From Mycolicibacterium sp. P1-5 (GTDB taxonomy: Bacteria; Actinomycetota; Actinomycetes; Mycobacteriales; Mycobacteriaceae): a DNA stretch of 64,000 bases. Below are positions 40,906 through 48,886 of this stretch, piece by piece. The position numbers and the translations under genes are program-made. Numbering within the stretch: the first letter of the stretch is position 1; every line of letters begins with the position of its first letter. The notes below the pieces were generated by a model that saw only the letters and a program-made list of their open reading frames with translations, searched no databases and was not told where the DNA came from. Location of the stretch: positions 62,001-126,000 of the forward strand of contig NZ_NPKT01000017.1 of the NCBI RefSeq assembly GCF_008329565.1, in the 5' to 3' direction.

Positions 40906-42956
40906 AAGCCGCGAATGCGTTGATGGCGGCCGTATCCCAGTAGCGCATTGGCCGCCTGCAGACCGGAGACGACGGCGGCCTCGATGCAACCCGCGTTGAT
41001 CCCGCAGTCGGTCCAGTCCCCGGCGAGGACGAGGTTGTCGTAGCCACTCTCGTCCGGGCGCAGGCGGTACTTGTCCGAACCCGGGACCGAGAGCACGTAG
41101 CGGTCGGACGGATCGATGTTGACGCTGACATGCTGAGTCTCCAGCGCAGCCTTGCCCTTTCGGTCACCCGCGCCGACGAGTAGGCCCCAGGCGAATCCGC
41201 CCTCGGTGACGGCGCCGGGCAGATACATCCCGACGTGACGGTTGAGGTAATCAACCGCGTTGGTCAGCACCTGGTTGCGGCAACCTTCGACATAGGCTTC
41301 GGCCTCTTCGGTGGTCGGCCAGGGAGCATCCAGTGCGCCGCAAAAGTAGGCCACGGTATGCGGCGCGTCGGCGGTTGTGCTCCAGTCCTCGGCCCACAGT
41401 GTCTGACCCATCGAGGCCCAGGTATCGAACGGTGAGACGTAGCCGCTCGTCGTCACACCCGGTCGATGCCACCCCAGTGCCGACTCGGCTGGGCGCAGCC
41501 ACAATTGGAACGATTGGGTGGCTACCGTGCGGATGTGAGTGGTCATCTCCCGCCACTCAGGCCGATCGGCGATGAGTTCTCTGGTCACCAGCTCGACCAT
41601 GGCCAGGGATGCCGCCAGCACGACGTGATCGAAGTCGACGCCGCGGCGCAGGACGCGAGTCTCGACATCGGTGCGTGGCGCGAAGTGCGACTCCACGTCA
41701 CCCAGTTCCGTTGTGGTGTGCAGTTGTTCGTACATCGGCGTCGCGGGGAACACCGGCATACCTCGGATTGTGACGAGTGGGTCGTAGGAGTCCACGTCGT
41801 CGGCGAGCCTCGCCTGGCGACCCATGGTGATCGTGTCGACGCAGTGCCGGTGCGCATCGAGGTGCAGGGCGTCGACCCGGTGGAAGAACTCGAAGCGGAC
41901 GCCGCGGCGCCGCAGGACCTGATAGATCGGCGCGATGATGACATCGCCCATACCCGCGGTCATCTTCCAGAAGAACGCGCCCTTGTATTGGAAAAGCGCT
42001 ATACCGGTGAGTAAGACGGCCACGCCGGCCGCGAACGAGGGGCGGTCGAAGTCACCCTCGGGATATCCGAAGACCATGTCGTACATGCCGCGGATCAGCG
42101 GGAAGTCGAGTACGCCGGGGTCAGCGCCATGGCGCACGATCCAGTCGCCGTATTCCTCGTCATTGATCGCCCGGAAGCCCAGCGGGTCGGTGATCAACCG
42201 GTCGGCAATGAGCCCACGCGTGGTGGCTGCCAGTAGCGACATCAACAGCCACACCCGCTTGTGGTCGGGACGGCGTTCGTAGTCCAGCGCTTCCCGCACC
42301 GCGGCGAGTGCTTCGGCGAGGAAGCCCGCGGCCGAGTCCTCGGCGTTGCGCGGTTGAATCAGTGCCGCCAGCGTGGCCAACACCGCCCCGCGTACGGTCG
42401 TGATCCAATCGGCCGACTCGGGCTGGGGGCTGGCCGACAGGGTCAGGTCCTTACCCGATGCGGCACTGAGGGATTCGGCGAAATCGAGCAGCAGACGTAG
42501 AGTTCGCGCCGCGAAGTCGAGCACGGTCAGCTCACGGCCGGTCGCGCCCGGTTCGCCGGGCAACTCGCTGGTACGGCTGAACTTACCGGACCAGATCAGC
42601 CAGTCGTCGCCGAATCGGTCGGCCATTCCGAGTTCCTCGGCTGGAATCAGTGCCTGATCCCAGGAGTGGATGGGGCAGCCGGGATCCGTGTTCTCCCGGT
42701 CCAGTTCGGCGTAGCACTCGCGCAGCAGCGCGAAGGCGTTCTCATAGGAGCCCAGCCAGATGTGCAGGCCGTGCTCTTCTATCCGATCGTGCACGCCGCG
42801 ACTGGAGGCGCCTTTGCCGCCCAGTCGCCAGCCGCGCTGATAGACCGTGATCGCGTCGAATCGGTCCTGCCAGCGACCTTCGCTGAGACGCCACGCCGCA
42901 CTGAGGCCGGCCATGCCGCCGCCCAGGATCGCGACCCGGCCACGACGGCGCGTCAC
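40893..42956 (-). CDS. Large FAD-dependent oxidoreductase, phytoene-desaturase/amine-oxidase-like
   Basis: The 687-residue enzyme has the dinucleotide fold VAILGGGMAGLSAAWRLSE at its N-terminus, RGWRLGGKGASSRG next, then HGLHIWLGSYENAFALLREC. The C-terminal FAD motif is LVLAGDWTDCGINAGCIEAA. This layout is that of the phytoene desaturase and hydroxysqualene dehydroxylase superfamily, but it is some 200 residues longer, with a helical insertion (about 200-330) without matches I recognise. It probably oxidises or reduces an isoprenoid-like lipid. Its start overlaps the cyclase gene stop by four bases, so the two are co-translated. Substrate unknown. Confidence 0.85.
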   Translation of the reverse strand: MTRRRGRVAILGGGMAGLSAAWRLSEGRWQDRFDAITVYQRGWRLGGKGASSRGVHDRIEEHGLHIWLGSYENAFALLRECYAELDRENTDPGCPIHSWDQALIPAEELGMADRFGDDWLIWSGKFSRTSELPGEPGATGRELTVLDFAARTLRLLLDFAESLSAASGKDLTLSASPQPESADWITTVRGAVLATLAALIQPRNAEDSAAGFLAEALAAVREALDYERRPDHKRVWLLMSLLAATTRGLIADRLITDPLGFRAINDEEYGDWIVRHGADPGVLDFPLIRGMYDMVFGYPEGDFDRPSFAAGVAVLLTGIALFQYKGAFFWKMTAGMGDVIIAPIYQVLRRRGVRFEFFHRVDALHLDAHRHCVDTITMGRQARLADDVDSYDPLVTIRGMPVFPATPMYEQLHTTTELGDVESHFAPRTDVETRVLRRGVDFDHVVLAASLAMVELVTRELIADRPEWREMTTHIRTVATQSFQLWLRPAESALGWHRPGVTTSGYVSPFDTWASMGQTLWAEDWSTTADAPHTVAYFCGALDAPWPTTEEAEAYVEGCRNQVLTNAVDYLNRHVGMYLPGAVTEGGFAWGLLVGAGDRKGKAALETQHVSVNIDPSDRYVLSVPGSDKYRLRPDESGYDNLVLAGDWTDCGINAGCIEAAVVSGLQAANALLGYGRHQRIRGFYMP

Positions 42957-45900
42957 ACCAGCAGCGCGCGTGCCCGCGCCAGTTCAGGCCAGTCCTGGTC
43001 GGCGGCGATGCGGCTCAGTGCTTGCTCCAGCACCGGACGGGCCGGATCGCCCATGAGTTCGTATGCATCAGCAGCACAGCGCAGTTCGAATACCACCGCA
43101 CCCTGCCGGCGCGCGAGTTCGATAGCGTTTTGCAGACCAGCGTATTGCGCTTCAGGGTCTTCGAAGGTGTGCGCCAGGACGCGGAGCAACTCGGCCTTAT
43201 AGAAGCACGATCCTGTCTCCTCAACCATTTCCAATGTCTGCGCGATCCGCTCCCGGGCGGCGGTCCTGTTCCCTGCTGCAATGTGGAGCCGCGCCAGCAC
43301 GCTTTCCCATGCAGCGAGGTACGCCTTCAACTGAGCGGAACGCAGAGCTTCTACGACCCGCGTCATCGCCGCAATGTGTGCTTGCAGGGTGGCAAGACTG
43401 GGCTCGGGGGCGGCGAGTGCCGACCGTGCAGCGAGCGATACATGGTTGAAACCCGCCACCATAATCCATTCGGTCAGCCCGAAGTCTCGCGCTCGATCTG
43501 AAACTTCGCTCATCAGCTCGTGGGCTCGATCAAGCTGGCCGGCTTCGATTCGCAGCATTGTCTCCCGCGCACGGCAGTAGTTGAAGGTGACTGCGTTGTA
43601 GGGAAATTCGAGTTCCCGGCAGCGGGCATCCGCCCGCGCGAACAGTGGCTCCGCGTTGGACAAGTCACCTTGTAGGAATCGGATGGCTCCGACTTCGGCA
43701 TATAACGCTGCGATCGGGTCGTTGGGTGCGTACCAGGCTTTCTCCATTTTGGGCTCACCGGTCCGGTCCATGGCGGTCGCGGCGGCTTCCATGGCGGCAC
43801 GGGCTTCATGAAATTGTCCGCGTAGGGCAGCCAGTGCGCCATCGACGACGTTGTAGGCGGCAGTCGACCAGTCTGATGCCAAGTCGAGGTGCCGCACTGC
43901 GTCAACAAGCTGTTGTGCCCTGTCGAGACGGCCGCAACTGGTGTAGTACCCCACCAGTGCGCTGAAGACTCCGATGTGGTCAGCGCTTGGGCCCTGCACC
44001 ACGAGTTGAAGGCACCGTTCGAATTCTGCGAACGCCTCGGGGCTGGCCTGTCCACTTGATGCGGATGCGAGGAAACCTCGTTCGAGGCGGACAGCCATTT
44101 CCCGGCGGTCGCGATCAGGCGTCGGCGGCAGCATCTCGACGTTCTCGATCGCTTTGGTGAGATGATTGGCCGCCTCATTGAGCGCTCCGCGCTGGCGGGC
44201 GGCCGCAGAGGCATTCTGGTACGCCGACGCCGCCTCGTCGTAGTGTTGAGCTTTCACGAAATGATGTGCTATCAGGGGCCAGTCAGGTGTTCCGCCGGCG
44301 GACTGGTCGGCGAGCACGTCGGCGATCTGGTGATGCAGCCGGCACCGGACGCTCGGCGGCGAGAGTTCCGCGGCAACTTCGCGCAGCAGCTCGTGCTGAA
44401 AGCTCCACTGGCGCTTGCCCACGGGTCGCAGCACTCGGGCTCGAGTCAGATCATCGAGCAAGACATCGAGCTTGCGCCAATTGACCCCGGTGACCGCCGA
44501 CAGCATGTCCCGGTCGAAACGACTGCCGATGAGCGCTGCGGTTTCGACGACGCGCACCGAATCAGTGCTCGACCTCAACCGGGCAAGCAGCGTCTCGTAG
44601 AGGGAATCGGGCACCTGAGTCGCTTCACCGCTGCCCCCGGTGTGGTACTTGAGCTTGGCCACCACTTCTTCGATGAACAGTGGCACGCCATCACACCGCT
44701 CCTGCACCACTTTTCGGGCATCCGCTGTCATGTCGGGGTGCAGCGCGCGAATCAGGGTGTCGGAGTCCTCCGCAGGCAGCGGCTTGAGGTCCAATTCTTC
44801 GACGAACCCGCGCAGCGGGGGAACGCTGCGTCCGGTGACGATCACGAGGAGCCGGGTGTCAGCAATCCGCAGAAGCGAGTTGACGATGCTGATGGTGTCC
44901 TCGTCGTACCAGTGAATGTCCTCAACCAGGATCAAGGCGGGCCCGGAACCGACACATGCCAACAGATAGCGGTTGACGGCCCCGGTGATCTGGTCGAAAC
45001 GCGCGTTGGCGTTGACGGTCGCAGGCTGGTAGCGGGCGTCGGGCGTAATGCCGAGCACGGGCGCCAGCAGTGGTACGACGGCGGTCGGATCCATCGACCT
45101 GCTCGCCACTTCTGCTTCGAGCAACCGCAGGCTCTCGGCCGGATCGGAGTCCCGCTGGATCTGGCAATGCCGTTCGATCAGTCGCCGGACCGGGCGCAGG
45201 CCGACGTCGGTGTGGAAGGGAGAGCCGAACAGCTCGAGGACCGGTGCACCCGAGTCGCGGGCCATCTCGACGGCCGCGCAGGCCAGCCGGCTCTTGCCGA
45301 TTCCGCCGTCGCCGCGCAGCAGCACACCGCGGGTGGTCAGTGTGCCTGCGCAGGCTTGATCCCACATGTCCTGCAGCACCGCGACTTCGCGCTCCCGCCC
45401 GACCAGGGGACCGTAAGCCTTGGCGTCGAGGTCGTGTTCGGCGATAACCCGATAATGGACGAGGGGGTCCTCCATGCCCTTGACCCGCTGCGGTGGGCAC
45501 TCCTGCATGTCGAAGTTGTCGCCGACGAGTTGCTCAATGGCGGCGGACACCGAAACAGTGCCGGGTTGGGCGAGGCTGCAGATCCGGGCGGCAAGGTTGG
45601 CGCCGACGCCGTAAACATCGTCCTGGTCGATATCTAGAAACACCACACCCCGATGGATACCGACGCGCACATCGATGTCGAAGCCGAAGCGGCGCTCAGC
45701 CCGCGCACTCAGATCGGTGACCTCGCGGATGATGTCCATGGCGGCCAACACCGAACGGCGAGTATCGTCCTCGTGCGCCAGCGGATGGCCGAACACCGCA
45801 AGTAAACCGTCACCCTTGATCCAACCAATGTGCCCCTCGTAGCGGGCGACGATGGTGCGAACCAGATCACGGTAGCGCCCGACGACGGTGCGATACACCT

Positions 45901-46135
45901 CAGGATCGATGCGCATCGACAACGCGGTCGAGTCAACCAGGTCAGCGAACAGCACTGTTAGGCGGCGTATTTCGCTGCTACCGACAGGGGTGGCGAGTAA
46001 CTCCTCAGCGTCCGGGTTGGTGCGGTCGACCGCCAAGACCTGGCCCGCAAGCTCGTCGGCGGTGGCTCGGTCGCCATCGTTGATCGCCCGGACTGCGCGT
46101 TCGAGAAGTTCGTCGATGGGTGGATGCGTCGTCAC
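42953..46135 (-). CDS. Class III adenylate/guanylate cyclase fused to AAA/NB-ARC-like ATPase and TPR repeats
   Basis: The 1060-residue protein begins with a 55-residue helical part, then a class III cyclase domain: LTVLFADLVDSTALSMRID (first metal Asp), WIKGDGLLAVFG (substrate Lys and second metal Asp) and DDVYGVGANLAARICSLA (Asp, transition-state Asn and Arg). All catalytic residues are in place, with the adenylate-type Lys/Asp pair. Next is an ATPase module (Walker A GDGGIGKSRLACA, Walker B ALILVEDIHWYDED). Helical TPR-like repeats run to the end (CRLHHQIADVLADQ onward). No HTH is visible, unlike LuxR-type relatives. It likely makes cAMP under control of a bound ligand. Confidence 0.92.
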   Translation of the reverse strand: MTTHPPIDELLERAVRAINDGDRATADELAGQVLAVDRTNPDAEELLATPVGSSEIRRLTVLFADLVDSTALSMRIDPEVYRTVVGRYRDLVRTIVARYEGHIGWIKGDGLLAVFGHPLAHEDDTRRSVLAAMDIIREVTDLSARAERRFGFDIDVRVGIHRGVVFLDIDQDDVYGVGANLAARICSLAQPGTVSVSAAIEQLVGDNFDMQECPPQRVKGMEDPLVHYRVIAEHDLDAKAYGPLVGREREVAVLQDMWDQACAGTLTTRGVLLRGDGGIGKSRLACAAVEMARDSGAPVLELFGSPFHTDVGLRPVRRLIERHCQIQRDSDPAESLRLLEAEVASRSMDPTAVVPLLAPVLGITPDARYQPATVNANARFDQITGAVNRYLLACVGSGPALILVEDIHWYDEDTISIVNSLLRIADTRLLVIVTGRSVPPLRGFVEELDLKPLPAEDSDTLIRALHPDMTADARKVVQERCDGVPLFIEEVVAKLKYHTGGSGEATQVPDSLYETLLARLRSSTDSVRVVETAALIGSRFDRDMLSAVTGVNWRKLDVLLDDLTRARVLRPVGKRQWSFQHELLREVAAELSPPSVRCRLHHQIADVLADQSAGGTPDWPLIAHHFVKAQHYDEAASAYQNASAAARQRGALNEAANHLTKAIENVEMLPPTPDRDRREMAVRLERGFLASASSGQASPEAFAEFERCLQLVVQGPSADHIGVFSALVGYYTSCGRLDRAQQLVDAVRHLDLASDWSTAAYNVVDGALAALRGQFHEARAAMEAAATAMDRTGEPKMEKAWYAPNDPIAALYAEVGAIRFLQGDLSNAEPLFARADARCRELEFPYNAVTFNYCRARETMLRIEAGQLDRAHELMSEVSDRARDFGLTEWIMVAGFNHVSLAARSALAAPEPSLATLQAHIAAMTRVVEALRSAQLKAYLAAWESVLARLHIAAGNRTAARERIAQTLEMVEETGSCFYKAELLRVLAHTFEDPEAQYAGLQNAIELARRQGAVVFELRCAADAYELMGDPARPVLEQALSRIAADQDWPELARARALLV

Positions 46136-46141
46136 GTGCGC

Positions 46142-46657
46142 CTACAAACCGACGGTGACCGTCACCGTCTCTGAGTCCTGGCCTGCACCGTCCGCCCTGC
46201 GAAGCCGAAGTTGGCCGGTGTAGTTGGCACCGGTGAAGCGCGCATCGGTGAGCGCGATCTGAATTGCCGTCTCCCTGGCGCCGAGAATGGTCGGTTCGAA
46301 GTGCAACGCCTGCAGTGGAATCCGGACATCCGGGCGGCCGATTCGCTCGAACGCCTTGAAGATCGAGACCGACCTCGGGTAGCTCCGCGCCGCCACGTCG
46401 ATCGGGTCGGGTGGTATCGGCTGGGTCGAGACCGGCTGCAGCCACCACTGCGGACCGGCGAGCGCAACCTGAACGGCGCCGGCATAGGTCCGCATGTTCA
46501 GATCGAGGAGGTTGTGAAACAGACGGACCCAGCCGTCGGTTCCCCACCTACCTGCGTCGTCTCGGCGGCCAGCGTCTTGTGCGATCTCATTGATCTGATC
46601 GAAGTATCCGCGAAAGACGCTCGCGGGCCGCTGCAATTCCGGTCGGGGTGCGGTCAT
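46142..46657 (-). CDS. Uncharacterised protein, helical N-terminus plus beta-rich C-terminus (cluster protein A)
   Basis: From ATG 46657, preceded by GGGAGGAC, the product is 171 residues. Residues 1-75 are amphipathic helix (SVFRGYFDQINEIAQDAG, VRLFHNLLDLNMRTYAGAVQ) ending in a Trp-Trp pair (GPQWWLQPV), which recalls phasin-like or membrane-surface helices. Residues 90-171 alternate as short beta strands (DVRIPLQALHFEP, TAIQIALTDARF, TVTVTVGL). I do not recognise the family. It overlaps the preceding gene by four bases and ends six bases before the cyclase gene, so all are one operon. The open frame extends further upstream, but only inside the previous gene. Confidence 0.75.
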   Translation of the reverse strand: MTAPRPELQRPASVFRGYFDQINEIAQDAGRRDDAGRWGTDGWVRLFHNLLDLNMRTYAGAVQVALAGPQWWLQPVSTQPIPPDPIDVAARSYPRSVSIFKAFERIGRPDVRIPLQALHFEPTILGARETAIQIALTDARFTGANYTGQLRLRRADGAGQDSETVTVTVGL

Positions 46658-48117
46658 TTCGTCCTCCCTGGCTGGCCGGGAGACCGCGGAGTCGTCATCG
46701 CCTGCAGATACTTGAACGGCGAACTGGCGAGCTCGCCGCTGAGGCGCGTCGTGTAGTCGGCCAGATCGGTCAACGAAAGGCTGCCGGACACCCACTTCTG
46801 TGCGACGTCGAAGTAACCGTTGGTGAGTTCCTGTGCGCACTCGGTCCACGCGTCGACGGCCGCAGGCACGAAGTGCGTGATCGCCGTGGCCGCCGGGACC
46901 GGGACGGTGGCTTGCGGCGTCGCCGGGCTTTGCGCGGCATCTGCGCCGGCCTGTTTCTCGTTGGCGGGGAAATCGAATGGCTTTGGGTTTTCGAGCTGTT
47001 TGGCGGCATTCTTGCCGGCCGAGCCCAGCAGGAAGTCCGCCGACGCGGTCCCATATCCGCCGATACACACCAGTCGGGCTTGGGCGAAGGCCGAAATGCC
47101 CGCGATGTGAACGACTTTTCGGGTGACGACGCGAACCCCACCCTGTGCGGGATCGTTCGTCTCGTTCCGGACCTTCATATTGATGAACCCACGATCGACC
47201 CGGACCTGCTTGTCGCCGGCGTCGAAGTTGGTCATGTCGAGGTCGTAGTTCATCTGCGCCTCGAGCTCGCCCGTCATGGAAGGGAAGAACTTCAGGGGCG
47301 TCCTGAGTGTCTTGTCACCGATCAGCCGAACGGTCTCGAGCACTCGACGCCAGCCATCCGGCAGCAACTCCGGCGTCTGAGCCTGCATGGCGACGAAGAG
47401 TTCGGCATAGTCTTCATCCCAGTTGAACGGATTTACAATGCTTTTCAGCTGTTCCAGCGATATCTTTTCCGAGGTGAATTTGGTGTCGACGATCACCGAT
47501 TGGTAACCGTCGACCGGAACGACTGCGGTCTGGCACAGCGGTGCGTGCAACTCCTGGTTGTCGCGAATCGCAAGCACGGGTTCCGCCTGCAGGACCTTGG
47601 CGAAGTCTTTCGGGTGATTGAACTCGCTCGAGACGAGTGCCAGGAAATCGCTCCGCTCGTTCTTGGCCGACTCTTGGCGCTGGCTGAGCGCTTCGACCGA
47701 CGTTGGAGCGATCGCGGCAAGTGATCCGTCGAGCGCTGCACCGCAATCTTCTTTTGATTCATCGAAGTCGGGAAGGCTATTGGGCACTTCGGACTTTAGC
47801 CGCCCCAACACTGAAATGCCGTAGAGGAGCCGCGCTTTCTGCGAACGGGTCAGCCTCCCAGTATCCTCGGCGGCGTCGTATGCCGCGATCCCGGACAGCG
47901 CGCGGGTGGCGTTCGGCTCCGTGCGGCGATCATCGGGAAAGTACCGGCCTTCGATCTCGTCGTACCAATTCGGATTCGCCATCAATCCTGGAATCAAACT
48001 GTCGGCGGTCGCTGACAGTTTGGGATCCTTCGCTTCATGAACCGCGCGATTGATCGCGCCGAAGAGTTCGAAGATGTCGCGGACTGAATCCGTGCGACGA
48101 GATTCTGCTGATGCCAT
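46654..48117 (-). CDS. Uncharacterised 487-residue protein (cluster protein B)
   Basis: First gene of the minus-strand operon. Residues 1-150 are mostly helical (DIFELFGAINRAVHEAKDPK). Residues 190-380 are rich in strands and could be a lipid-binding helix-grip fold (SIVNPFNWDEDYAELFVAM, RVDRGFINMKVRN, KVVHIAGISAFAQARLV, with YGTASADFLLG); this is only an impression. An Ala/Pro linker (about 395-420, PATPQATVPVPAATA) leads to a helical end, WTECAQELTNGYFDVAQKWV and TTRLSGELASSPFKYLQAM, phasin-like in character. No signal peptide. A divergent gene of related build starts 82 bases away. Family not recognised. Confidence 0.78.
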   Translation of the reverse strand: MASAESRRTDSVRDIFELFGAINRAVHEAKDPKLSATADSLIPGLMANPNWYDEIEGRYFPDDRRTEPNATRALSGIAAYDAAEDTGRLTRSQKARLLYGISVLGRLKSEVPNSLPDFDESKEDCGAALDGSLAAIAPTSVEALSQRQESAKNERSDFLALVSSEFNHPKDFAKVLQAEPVLAIRDNQELHAPLCQTAVVPVDGYQSVIVDTKFTSEKISLEQLKSIVNPFNWDEDYAELFVAMQAQTPELLPDGWRRVLETVRLIGDKTLRTPLKFFPSMTGELEAQMNYDLDMTNFDAGDKQVRVDRGFINMKVRNETNDPAQGGVRVVTRKVVHIAGISAFAQARLVCIGGYGTASADFLLGSAGKNAAKQLENPKPFDFPANEKQAGADAAQSPATPQATVPVPAATAITHFVPAAVDAWTECAQELTNGYFDVAQKWVSGSLSLTDLADYTTRLSGELASSPFKYLQAMTTPRSPGQPGRTK

Positions 48118-48199
48118 TGGCCGCCCCCAACCATGTTTGCGCAGCTAGCATAGCGTGAGCGCAGGTAAATTAGCGAGGGATTTCTGACGGGGGGTCAGG

Positions 48200-48886
48200 G
48201 TGGACGGCGCGAGCAACGGCGAAATCCACGACGTGCCGTGGGCATCAATCTTCGATCCGGCGGCGAACGTAAGAGCGCTTACGGCCGTTCAGGCAGAAGG
48301 GTTTCGAGCAGCCAGCGAACTCGTCGACCGCTTCGTGCGGATGGTGGCGACGCGGCCCGACGGCGGCTCGGCAGCGGCGCGGCAGTCGACACCCTTGACG
48401 AACGAGCAACGCGCAGATCTGTTGGGTGCCACTGACGTAGAACCGCTGATCAGGTCATGGTGGGCGATGGCAGGTCAGTTCCTCATGGGTGGGGCGCCGC
48501 AAACATCGCCTCAGGCCGCGGCGGCTTCGCCGGCGCTGGACTTCACCGGTTCCGCCTCCGCGGGGCGCTTGGAATTCGAAGCCGAGGTCGGTCAGACAGC
48601 AACCACGGAAGTGTGGTTACACAATGCCGCTATGCAGGACTTGGGCCGGATTCGCTTGCGGTGCAGTGACTTGATGGCCGATGACGGCTCGGTTATCGGG
48701 TCCGCGGTGATTCGGCTCGAGCCGAAGACTGTTCCGGTGCCCGCGCGGTCCAGCCGTGGTGTCGGTCTCACGGTGAAAGTCGCCAACAAGATAAAGCCCG
48801 GGCTGTACCGCGGCACGATGTTGGTGGAGGGCCGCCCGGAGCTGTGGCTGCCCGTGGCGTTGACGGTCCGTCCGGCCAGCGCATGA
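48200..48886 (+). CDS. Uncharacterised protein, helical region plus Ig-like beta domain (cluster protein C)
   Basis: GTG start at 48200; 228 residues. Residues 20-100 are helical (NVRALTAVQAEGFRAASELV, DVEPLIRSWWAMAGQFLMGG), again with a Trp-Trp pair before a glycine. An Ala/Pro linker follows. Residues 115-226 look like an immunoglobulin-type beta sandwich (LEFEAEVGQTATTEVWLHNA, GVGLTVKVANKIKPGLYRG, ELWLPVALTVRP), the sort found in CARDB/DUF11-like surface modules, though no signal peptide is present. Its stop overlaps the polyprenyl synthase start by four bases. The same layout occurs in protein A across the divergent promoter. Confidence 0.75.
   Translation: MDGASNGEIHDVPWASIFDPAANVRALTAVQAEGFRAASELVDRFVRMVATRPDGGSAAARQSTPLTNEQRADLLGATDVEPLIRSWWAMAGQFLMGGAPQTSPQAAAASPALDFTGSASAGRLEFEAEVGQTATTEVWLHNAAMQDLGRIRLRCSDLMADDGSVIGSAVIRLEPKTVPVPARSSRGVGLTVKVANKIKPGLYRGTMLVEGRPELWLPVALTVRPASA

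Noticed and set aside
46142..47068. 308-residue version of cluster protein A
   Set aside because: The first 137 residues lie inside protein B in another frame; ATG 46657 has a ribosome site and a natural overlap with the preceding stop.
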